The translations under genes were made by a program, and so were the position numbers. This document shows positions 22,901-34,900 of a stretch of DNA of 64,000 nucleotides, one piece after another; position 1 is the first letter of the stretch, and each line of letters opens with the position of its first letter. Source of the stretch: Armigeres subalbatus. Lineage: Eukaryota; Arthropoda; Insecta; Diptera; Culicidae. The stretch spans positions 3,295,470 through 3,359,469 of the forward strand of contig NC_085139.1 in the NCBI RefSeq assembly GCF_024139115.2, given 5' to 3'. The notes below the pieces were generated by a model. That model made no database searches and had not been told where the DNA came from. It saw nothing but the letters and a program-made list of their open reading frames with translations.

Positions 22901-25900
22901 AATAGCAACTAGTACCAACGAACGTGAAAAGGAAGTTGATGAAGAATTAATCATTCCGAAAAAAGTAGTACAACCTCAATCGGAGGTGACCACTACGGAG
23001 ACAGCACCTTTGGAAACGACCACAATATCGCTTGACCAACAGGTTCAATTTACATTCGAGGAAGTGTTCAAAACTCATCAAGAAATACAGAAAGCGTTGG
23101 ACGAAGTTATCCATCGAGGGGGTGGCCGAGAAGTGCAACAAAAATACGAACCGGTGTTTGCCTCGCTTCTTCAAAAGGTTAAAACCAGTATTGATAACTA
23201 CTATAGAACTGTTAATCCTGGCGGGGGTGATGCTAACGTGGACACGGCGGCATTCGTCATCAGAGACAGTACTGCTTCTTTACAGAATTCTATCCCAGCA
23301 AAACTAAACAATGATCAACATTCTTCAGAGAGCAACGATTCCGACGATCAACAGCAACAACAATTGATTCAACCGGACTTCAGTTTGCAGACATCTAAAC
23401 CGCCGAAGATCGACTCGATCGTGATGCACTTCAGCGATGACAGCGACGAACAACAGCAAGAAACTGTTCAACGAACACAAACACGGGAGGAGTTGATTCG
23501 GGACTTAAACGTTGATGACTCCCAACAGCGCAACAAACGTGCTCCCGGTTCGCATTCTTTCGAGCATAAACCTTTCGACTCTAACCCATTCTTCGGCAGT
23601 CATTCTCACGAATCGCACGAACAGCACGGTTATAATCCGCTGATTAACTTCAGTCCGTATAATGCTTTGGATCCGTACAATTCGGTCGATCGTTACCTGG
23701 AATATCCGTACCACAGAAATAAGCGATTCGTTGAGATGAATTTGGCCGAAGCTGACCCCAAGCAGACATCCGAAATAGAGAAGGTCGTAAGCGAAGCGAT
23801 CCAGATGCTGGACCATATGGATGCGGATCTATTCAAGCGAATACTGCTCGAGGTGATCAGTGTCAAGCGGATCAATCAGTTTGGCAGCGCCGTCGAACAG
23901 AAGGGAGACCTGTATGTGGCCCGGGTTGTCACCGCGAACTCGCACTGCGTCGAGGAGATCGAGGATTCGGTCAAGTGCAAGTCTCTGCTCATCGATGGCA
24001 GCAATAAGTTCTGCACACTTGAGGTTTTGTGATTCTTGTGTCGGGTTGAAGTGAAAGATTGACGAGAATTGAATTTTTGGGTTTGTTCTTTTCGTTGTTT
24101 TTATTTCATGACAGATTCGAGACAAGGACAAAGAAGTGCGCCTGGTGAAGTCGGAGTGCGTTCCAAATAAGCTGCTGGGTGGATTACATGAGGTGGATCT
24201 CACTGAGCCGGAACATCAGCAGCGGATTCAAGCTGGCTTGAAGGGATACGCGAAGGGGAAGAATAGGTAAGATTTTTAATAAGGTAGAAATCGTTGGTTA
24301 AGAAAGAGCTTGCATTTCTTGAAGTTGCTTTACATTTTTCGTCGAACAAGAAGTTACGTTGACATCATTCTACATTGTCCGCGACGCTTCTAAGTACATA
24401 CGTTCTTGATGTATGCTAGCGGTTGTCAAACTTTTTCTTATGAGGCACCCCTTCGAACTTTTACATTCATTGAGGTACCCCCAATTTTTTTTCGCTGTGA
24501 GTGAAAATAAGCAAAGCTTATGAGATATATGAAAAACGGACTTTTGGAGGCTTCCTATTGAAATTAGGTTTCTGAGCCTCTTAAAGGGAGGCTTCCGAGC
24601 CTCTTGAAAGGAGGCTTCCGAGCCTCTTGAAGGGAGGCTTCCGAGCCTCTTGAAGGGAGGCTTCCGAGCCTCTTGAAGGGAGGCTTCCGAGCCTCTTGAA
24701 AGGAGGCAACCGAGCCTCTTGAAAGGAGGCTTCTGAGCCTCTTGAAAGGAGGCTTCCGAGCCTCTTGAAAGGAGGCTTCCGAGCCTCTTGAAAGGAGGCT
24801 TCCGAGCCTCTTGAAAGGAGGCTTCCGAGCCTCTTGAAAGGAGGCTTCCGAGCCTCTTGAAAGGAGGCTTCCGGGCCTCTTGAAAGGAGGCTTCCGAGCC
24901 TCTTGAAAGGAGGCTTCCGAGCCTTTTGAAAGGAGGCTTCCGAGCCTCTTGAAAGGAGGCTTCCGAGCCTCTTGAAAGGAGGCAACCGAGCCTCTTGAAA
25001 AGAGGCTTCCGAGCCTCTTGAAAGTAGGCTTCCGAGCCTCTTGAAAGGAGGCTTCCGGCCCTCTTGAAAGGAGGCTTCCGGCCCTCTTGAAAGGAGGCTT
25101 CCGGCCCTCTTGAAAGGAGGCTTCCGGCCCTCTTGAAAGGAGGCTTCCGGCCCTCTTGAAAGGAGGCTTCCGGCCCTCTTGAAAGGAGGCTTCCGGCCCT
25201 CTTGAAAGGAGGCTTCCGGCCCTCTTGAAAGGAGGCTTCCGGCCCTCTTGAAAGGAGGCTTCCGGCCCTCTTGAAAGGAGGCTTCCGGCCCTCTTGAAAG
25301 GAGGCTTCCGGCCATCTTGAAAGGAGGCTTCCGGCCCTCTTGAAAGGAGGCTTCCGGCCCTCTTGAAAGGAGGCTTCCGGCCCTCTTGAAAGGAGGCTTC
25401 CGGCCCTCTTGAAAGGAGGCTTCCGGCCCTCTTGAAAGGAGGCTTCCGGCCCTCTTGAAAGGAGGCTTCCGGCCCTCTTGAAAGGAGGCTTCCGGCCCTC
25501 TTGAAAGGAGGCTTCCGGCCCTCTTGAAAGGAGGCTTCCGGCCCTCTTGAAAGGAGGCTTCCGGCCCTCTTGAAAGGAGGCTTCCGGCCCTCTTGAAAGG
25601 AGGCTTCCGAGCCTCTTGAAAGGAGGCTTTCGATCCTCTTGGAAGGAGGCTTTCGATCCTCTTGAAAGGAACCTTTCGAGCCTCTTGAAAGGAGGCTTCC
25701 TGCCCTCTTGAAAGGAGGCTTCCGGCCCTCTTGAAAGGAGGCTTCCGGCAATCTTGAAAGGAGGCTTCCACGCCTCTTGAAAGGAGGCTTCCGGCCCTCT
25801 TGAAAGGAGGCTTCCGGCTCTCTTAAAAGGAGGCTTCCGGCCCTCTTAAAAGGAGGCTCCCGCGCCTCTTGAAAGGAGGCTCCCGCGTCTCTTGAAAGGA

Positions 25901-28900
25901 GGCTCCCGCGTCTCTTGAAAGGAGGCTCCCGAGCCTCTTGAATGGAGGCTCCCGCGCCTCTTGAAAGGAGGCTTCCGCGCCTCTTGAAAGGAGGCTTCCG
26001 CGCCTCTTGAAAGGAGGCTTCCGCACCTCTTGAAAGGAGGCTTCCGCACCTCTTGAAAGGGGGCTTCCGCGCCTCTTGAAAGGAGGCTTCCGCGCCTCTT
26101 GAAAGGAGGCTTCCGCGCCTCTTGAAAGGAGGCTTCCGCGCCTCTTGAAAGGAGGCTTCCACGCCTCATTACATACCGTTAAAACATAATCAAATTAGAC
26201 AATATTTCATTCAACACACGACATCTTCCAGAGCATCCCGTTTCATCATCCGCTGCGGTACGGTTCAGATCGTAGCCGGGACCATCCATCGCTACACGGT
26301 CGATCTGGTGGACAAAGATGACCAAGTGACCAATACGTGCAGCGTTAAGATCTACACCCCACTGCGGGACACACCGGAGTATACTTTCAATTGCCAGGAT
26401 GTGTCACGGCGCGTCGCTCGTGACGTCGAACGTAAGAAGCTCAGCAAGGGTCCAAAAACCGGCGCCCCTCTGGAATTGACCCCAGAAGAGTTCGGCAAGT
26501 CGGAACACACAGAACGGATACAGAGCATACTGCTGACTGCGGGAGGTGAAAATAATGAACGCAAGTACAAAATCGTTGAAGCTACGCAGCAGGTGGTGGC
26601 AGGAACCCTCTATACCTACAAACTGGTCTTCACCGATGATCCTGATAAGCGCGTCTGCAAGCTTACCTCACATGAGCGGCCTTGGCTTAAGGAAAAGTCA
26701 CCAGCTGAAGCCAAAAAAGTTTCTTTCTCCTGCCCAGACGTAAACAAAGACCGATCTAAACGAGAGGTCTGTGCTGGATGCCCTGCGGCGTTGTCGTCTA
26801 ATGACCTACAAGACGACGAACACAAACAACGCGTGAACAAGATTTTGCTAGCCAAAGTAGTTGGATCGCCGGGTGAACTCGAATCTCTATCGCCACAAAT
26901 AATTAATGCCACAAGTCAGGTAGTTCAGGGCACTCTGTACACCTACTTTGTTAGTTTCGACTTGCAAGGTTCCCGTCAGATCTGCAAAATGACCTCTTGG
27001 GAGCGCCTTTGGTTGAAGGGAGATGATGCCTATCAATACACTGCATCATGCACCGAACAGGTAGACTCCAATGCGGTAAGAAAACGCTCCAAACGATCCT
27101 TTTGCGTCGGATGTCAGGCAGGTCTAAGTTCGGAAGAGCTGAAAAGTCCGGAACACAAGGGACGTGTCATTAAGATTTTATTGAGCAAGGTGGCAGGATC
27201 TGAAGCGCAACTCCAAACCATGTCTCCCGAATTAATCAACGCTACCAGTCAGGTGGTGCAGGGCACTTTGTACACCTATTTTGTTGGATACATCGTAGAC
27301 GGTGCGCGTAAGGTATGCAAACTGACCTCATGGGAACGACCTTGGTTGTCGGGAGACGAAGCCTATCAATACACAGCCGAATGTGGATCGGAACAGGATG
27401 ACACCTACACGCTACGCAAACGAAGGTCTAGAAGCAAACGAGGTTCTAAATCGAGTCGTGCCGATGAGAGCACTGTTGCGCGTGTCCGTCGCCATGCCAA
27501 GAAAACAGGGGCCTCGAACGAACTATCTGCCGAAGATTTGAAGGACAGAAGTCACATTGAGCGGATTAAGGCCGGTTTGGTGGCTTACAACACGGAAAAG
27601 TCCAAGTCGTATGAGTGAGTACTTTGCAATAATTGTTTTAAATGTGTGTACCTATAGTAGTATTTATTTTTTCTTTCAGCGACTTTGAAATCGTCAAAGG
27701 CTCAGTTCAGTTGGTGGCCGGTTCATTATACAAGTACACGTTCAAGGTGAAGGGTGAACCGGAAGTAGTCTGTAAAATTTCCGTGTGGGAACGCATTTGG
27801 ATGGATACCCAGGAGCAACGCAAATACAACGTGAAATGCGACGGAGATGATGAACCGGAAAAGGATCAGTCGCTTACCAATGCAAAGCGTTCTATTCGCT
27901 CCATTCGTCCTCGGCAGTCCGATGGCGACGGTGAGGGCCACTATTCCAAAGGCGAAGACCACGCCCGGCATCTGTTTGAGAAGTTTAAGTTGAAGCACAG
28001 TCGCCAGTACCAGAGCAGCTTGGAGCACGAGATGCGATTCCGAATTTTCAAGAACAATCTGTTCAAAATCGAACAGTTGAACAAGTACGAACAGGGTACG
28101 GCCAAATACGGCATTACGCATTTCGCCGATATGACTAGCGCCGAGTACAGACAGAGAACTGGGCTGGTTGTACCCAGAGACGGTAGCGACAACCATGTGG
28201 GTAATCCGATGGCCGAGATTGACGAGCACATGGAAGTTCCGGATGCATTCGATTGGCGTCAGCTGGGCGCTGTTTCGCAGGTGAGTCATATTTATTCTAG
28301 ATTTTTGGAATTGCATAAAACGCTAAATGTGGCACGCAACAGTGTGTTACGATTCTTGTGTTGCTGCAACTGAAAAGATGGTGTATTCCAACATTTCCGG
28401 GTCCCCTCTATAATGTTAGCATGAAAAAACACGGCCAAAGGTAATAGATTGTAATTATAAGGTTCCACTTGAGGATGAGGCTGATTCATGCTTTCAACAA
28501 TTCTTGCTCATCTTGATATACTTAACGTCTACATACATTATGTAGTGTATTTATCATGAAAATATATTTCTAATTTTATTCAAAGGGTTATATTGATCAG
28601 CTGTATGTTTAGGTGTGCTCCTGCACGGGTGGTGATAACTTGAACAGATTCACAACACATCGGACAGCATGTCCGTCTGGATTTGACTTGAGTAAGAATG
28701 AACGTCGTTTCTTTATTGTATCTTTCTTAAATACTAGTTTACAATTGTCTTCTTGCGTTCAGGTACGTGACCCAAACACGTGAGTAGGTAAAATAATAAT
28801 ATAACGGTGTGGTGTCTGACATTGGAAGTGTGCTTAAGGTTAAGGCGTTTATTGTTGATGTTTATAATGTGATGTTTTGGGCAAGACCCGTTAGTGGGTT

Positions 28901-31900
28901 TGTTTTAGGTAAAACCGTAAAGAGTACTTTTCGTAGACAAATGACAGTGACAAGATAATGGTAGCTAATTAGGTATTCGATAATTTATGCTAATGGGTTT
29001 ATCCTTATTGCTGATTGTTGGATTTTCCTGACATGATATGCTAGTATGCTACACCTCCCCCCTTTAGGAGAATGGTGTAACCATTCGAAAAGAATAAAAA
29101 AATATATATAATTTCAATATGAAGTGATGTACGCTCCTAACTTTTTACGCTTTAATCAATCTATTTTTGTGAACTTTGGACTGTTTATTTGTGACCGTAT
29201 GTTTGATTATACAATTTGGTTCTTCTGATTTAATTATTACGTATGGGCCGATGTAAAAGGGTCTAATTTCTTCCTATTTTCGTTTGTGATATAAACTTTA
29301 TCTCCTACGCTTAATAAAATAGGGTTTGTATTTGTATTTGCTGCAATTTGTCGGTTTTGTTTACTCTGAATCAAGCTATCTCTAGCTATTTGGTTGGAGT
29401 TTTGGAGTCTAAATTTTAGTTCGGCATCATACTGATCAAGATTATAAATTGGTTCAATTGTTGAGTTTAAATTTTTAGAATCTTGCGGTAGCCTAGCTTT
29501 CTTGCCGAATACTAACTCATAAGGAGTGTAGCCATGTTCGGTGTGTGGTGTAGTATTGAATGTGAATTCATAAAATTTTACCCAATCATCCCAATCTGTT
29601 TGATGAGCATTGGTGAAACATCTCAGATATTCGTTTAAACATCTGTGATTTCTCTCCAGTGCTCCAATTGACTGTGGGTGGTATGCTGTCGAAAAATTTT
29701 GTTTTATTTCCAATAGTTTACAAATTCGTTCCATAACCTCATTATTATACTCTGATCCTTGGTCAGTTCTAATTTCCAAGAATGATCCATAGATCAGGAT
29801 AAAATTGTATACTAGTGCTCTGGCTAATATTGCAGCTTCCTTTGTAGGTACTGGTACAAGTACCACATATTTAGTTAAATTACATTGTATTGTCAAAATA
29901 TACCTGTTCCTTTATCAGTTCTTGTCAGTGGACCTGCAGTGTCTACTGAAAGGACTTCAAATGGTCTAGAAGGAGTCGTAGTGACTACTTCTGGCTGCTT
30001 AGTATGTCTGGTTACTTTATTCACCTTACATTTTTCACAATTTCTGACAAAGTTTGATATTAAATTTTTCATGTTTTTGAACTTATATATTTCTCTCAAT
30101 TTTAAATATAGCCGATGTTGGCCTATATGACCTCCGTAGGTGTCATGTGATAATGTGTTAGTATTTCATTGATAACCTCTTCATTTTCTATAAACGTCTG
30201 GGGTTTATAAAGTATTATCTCGTACGTGGAAATGGCATTGTTTGCGATTTCCTTGAGTGTATGGAGCGAGATAAAATTAAATATTTCGTTTTCCGTTGAG
30301 AGTGCTAGCTTATCTCTCTTGTAATGCTTCATATATTTCGATATTTCTAGAAGAGCAAACTCTAAAGCTTGACTTCCATTTTCGCGCGTGAATGTTACGT
30401 TAACTGTTCCTAGCATCTTTCTATAATTATGATTAAAATGGACATCCTTAACCGATTGTTGTGCACGCTACCATCGAGTTTAAGGAGTTTATTGGTCTGA
30501 GAAGGGTTCTCAGTTTGCCAAGCTGTGAGGTGATCAGTCTCACTGCTAGCTTCCTGTGAATCCGTGGGTATTTTTAATGTTTCTTTCTTCTTTGTCATGG
30601 CTCTTGTGTTAACCACAAGAACACTTAGACTTTTAAGTTGTTCTGAAGTAGTAGGAATTACAATACGTGAGAGCGCGTCCGCACAAACGTTTGCTTTTCC
30701 CGCTACGAACTCGATATCGAAATTAAAATCTTCTAAATCAACTCTCATCCTAGTGAGTTTTGACGTAGGATTTTTCATATTGAATAGGTATACCAGAGGC
30801 CTATGGTCTGTTCTAACCAAGAACCTTCTTCCGTACAAATATGGTGTGAAATAGTTAACTGCCCAATGGATTGCTGTTAACTCTTTTTCGATTATTGGTT
30901 TATTACGTTCACCGGGTGTGAAACTTTTGCTTGCAAAAGCAACTGGGAAATCTCCATCTTCGTACATTTGGGAGAGTACTGCACCACATGCTATATCTGA
31001 CGCGTCTGTAGTGACAATAAATTTCTTTGAAAAATCTGGGTAGCGTAAAATTTGGGGTGACATTAGATACTGTTTGAGTTTCTGGAAACCTTCTTCATGG
31101 GCCTTGGTCCATTGAAATGTTGAACCTTTCTTTTGTAATTCGTTTAATGGTTTGGCAATGTGCGCGAAGTTTGGCACAAACTTCCTGTAGTAATTGCAGA
31201 ACGCTACAAATCTGCGTGCCTCTTCAGCATTCGTGGGTCTAGGAAAATTTTTCAATACATCGAATTTGGAGTCATCTGGAAGTATTCCTTTATCGGTAAT
31301 TTTATGACCGAGATAGGTAACCTCAGTCCGAAAAATTTACATTTGCTGGCATTAAGTTTTAAATTGTAATGCCTTAAACGCTCAAATGTTTTTCGTAAGT
31401 TATCAAGGTGATGATCAGCAGAACATCCTGTAACTACAATATCATCAATGTAGATGAACGCACATTCTGGAGTAAGTCCAGCCATTGCTATGTTCATCAT
31501 TCTCTGAAAACTGTTGGGACTGATATTTAAACCAAAAGGTAATCGTTTAAACTGGAAATGACCCGAGGAAGTAGAGAATGCGGTGTACTTCCTGGATTCT
31601 TGGTCTAGTGGGATTTGATGGAATCCTGACATAAGATCAAGAGTACTGAAGTACTTTGCTCTTCCCAATTGGTCCAAAATTGTGTCTATGCGTGGTAGTG
31701 GAAATTTATCTGCTAATACCTTTTGTTTAATTGCCTGAAGTCCACTACAAGTCTCCATTTTTTTGAACTATCATCAGACTTTTTCGGTACTAGGAGAATT
31801 GGGGAATTGTAAGAAGACACTGAAGGTTCAATAATGTCTTCATCCAGAAGTTTTTTCACCTGACTTTGAATTTCTTCTTGTTGCGAATGTATGGATTTAT

Positions 31901-34900
31901 AATTTGGTATGTACACGGGTGAAGTATCCTGTAATGGGATATGCTGTGAATAAAATTGTTGGTCGTCAACTTTTCTCCAGGTAAGCAAAATACATCAGAG
32001 AATTCATTAATTAAGTTTTTAAGTTTTGGTTTTACGCTGGGTAAGACTTGGTCCATGTTAATTTCTGAAAAGATTTTACTCAATCGTGTGTCCCGGTCCT
32101 TCTGAGGAACGTTGCTCCCGTTTTAGGTTTAATGTAATCATCTAACAAGTCGATTTTTGGTTCAAAGTGTGTAATAGCCACTTGTTTGAAGGTGGTATTT
32201 ACAATTTTTACATATGGAGCACTTTGTGAAACAATAGTGTTTGCACAGAACACTCCAGGGAGGATTTCCTGTGATAATACTACTGATTCGGCTGTAACAT
32301 TAAGATTTGGAAATTTTCTGACCACTTCGCATCTCGCTGGAATGATGATGCTGTTGTTAAATTTATCTTCGATTGGTACTGATACCAAACAATTATTGAA
32401 ACTAAAGTTGAGCAACCAGTTCTCGTAGTCTAGGGTGCATCTATATTTAACGAAAAATCCTGACCTAATATACCGTCGGTTAATATCGGAAAGTCGTTCC
32501 CGACTATCTGAAGTGTATGTTCTAACGTTAAACCATTAGCGAAGGTTATACAGGTTTGAGCCTCGCCCACTGTATTGGTAAAACCTTCTGTAATGCCTGT
32601 CACTTTAAATATTTTGCAAAATCAAATGGTTGCGTGGGGCTTAATTTTCTTTGTTTAATGATGGAAATTTCTGCCCCTGAGTCTACTATAAATGTACATT
32701 TGGACGATTGGACATACAGTGTCACAAAATTGGCTGCACTGGTGTTGATTGTGTATACTAATTTTGTGGGGTCATGAACTGACCCGGGTGCCCTAAAAAA
32801 GCGTTATTTTGCATCGAGCCACCTGGTTGCATAACCGGGCCTCCCGGTGGCATCGTCAACATTCCTTGTTGTTGGTTTCCTACCACTGCCATCGGAGTAT
32901 TGAATGGCATTGGCACTTGCATTGCTTGCTCCTGCGCGCTCGCTGTGAAAATGTTTCTCGTATTGAAATTTGATCTTCCGCGCTGGAAACGGTTATTATT
33001 ATACCCGTAATACCGTCGTTGTGGCGGTTGATTGAATTGTGATTGATTAAATTGTGAGCGGTGTTGTTGCGGCCGACCGCCTCTGAAACGGTTGTTCGAA
33101 TAATTTCTAGGGTAGTAATTTGAATCTCTATTGCTGGAACTTTGGTTTCTGTAGTTTCCGCGGTAGTTCCTAGAGTGTTGTCCTTGATTACTATGTGTAT
33201 TGGCATCGCGTGTGTTGAACGAGAGTACCTGAGCATGTTGGTTGTTATTGTTTGAATTTTCCAACATTTTTGTGTCGCATCTTTTATGTCATTGAAAGTC
33301 CCTGCTTTCAATATAATTTTATTATCCTGGGAGTTGGTACCATTAATTAGGGTTTCAACGCCCGTTTTTGTTGCCATGCTGTTTGCTAATTGCACGGGAA
33401 TACCCTGCTCGATGTAGACCGCCTTCAGTTTGTTTGTAAGCGTGTCTACTTCGTCGCAAAAATTTTCTACAGATCCTTTCTGCTTAACCGCTCTCAGTTT
33501 TGCCACCACATTGTCTGGTGTGATTTTGCTAGCGCATCGTTGTTTGACGTTTTGCGCTAGTTCGTCAATTGTGTTGAGGTTTTCTGGTAATCCCAGCCTG
33601 GCTTTGCCAGTAAGACGTGTTTTCAAGAATTTTATGGCCCTGGGTACCATATTGTTTGCTGTTATCTCCTCTAACAAGCTAGTGGCATCCAAAATGCGTC
33701 CAGCCCTCGGCAGAGCCGTCGTACAGCTGCACGAGTGCTGTAGCAGTTTTGATGTCAAAAGTTTCGTTAGGTGTCTCGGAAGGCATGATTGAAATGGTGG
33801 TAGGGTTCTGCTTGCTAATTGGGGTTGGATTAGACGTGATGGAAACGGTGGGGAATTTTCCCACGTTCTGAAGTTTCCACTTAACCTTTTACAAAAATTA
33901 TCGAGTTTGCTACAGACTTTAGAGTAGGTTTGGCCGGAGTGGAAATTTGCGTATTTTTCACAATTTGTGTATTTTCTAAGATTTTAGTACATTCCATGTA
34001 TCGAGCCTTTAACGCTTGGTAAATGTTCACTTCGTCGTTCCACTGTGTATCCGAAAGACAACGCCTGTTTTTGTTTAAGACCGATTTATATTCATTTAAA
34101 AATCTTTGAGTATTTCGCCCTTTTCTAGTATTCCCTGTAGAGACCGAGGACGTTTTATATTCTTCAACAAATTTGTATGTTCCTTCTAACGTACTCATCG
34201 ATCGTTCTCAGTCTATTCATTTAGTTTCAAATAAAAGGATTTTACATTTATAACAAATTTTTAATTGTCGTTGAAAGAATTTTAGTATTGTTTTTCCACA
34301 TCACACTAGTCCATCATTGCTTATCATATGAATTATAAATATATTCTAGCACTTTTTTTTTTCATACCTGTATGTTTTTCACTACTTCGTATAACGGTAT
34401 TACTGCTACCACGGTTGCTGGCACCGGCAGTCTTCAGGGTGGTCAGGTTTGACCGTTCGCCCCTGACAATGTGTGATGTCTCCGCACTCGTTGTAGCGTC
34501 TCGTAGGGTGGTCTGGCTTCGACCGTTCGCCCCTTGTTGTGATGATTGGATGTTGCTAACTACGGCTGACTTATTGCATTTCACTATCCTTCACCGCGCT
34601 GGCTTGCGCTGTCGCTATGATTATTTTGATCAGTTTTGCTTGTTCACTTTTCTTCTTTTGTTGTTTGTGTTTGTATAGCGCAATGATGATTGTAAGCACT
34701 ATCACCGCTATCGCTAACGTGGCGATTATTGCTAAGTACATAACGTTTTCATTGATGTTAAATTGTTCCATTGGCACTTGTAAGTATTCCTCACTTTCGG
34801 TAGTTTCCACTAAATGAGTGGACGTACTGCCCTCTGTTGTCGTCGTCACTATTATGGGCCAACAGCCCCTTACGCCGCACGCGAGTTTTATCATTAGTTC

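Noticed and set aside
24564..26162. A 532-codon open frame on the minus strand ([14 protein letters not shown] repeats)
   Set aside because: It is the translation of a 23-bp minisatellite; a 23-bp unit without stops opens all three frames. It lies in an intron on the opposite strand and has no start context or domain.
24544..26167. CRISPR-like regular array
   Set aside because: Units are contiguous 23-bp copies without spacers, in a eukaryotic intron; it is a minisatellite.
29237..34198. Programmed ribosomal frameshifting to explain the gypsy gag-pol breaks
   Set aside because: Far too many shifts within single domains, and no consistent slippery site with a following structure; deletion errors or decay explain them better.
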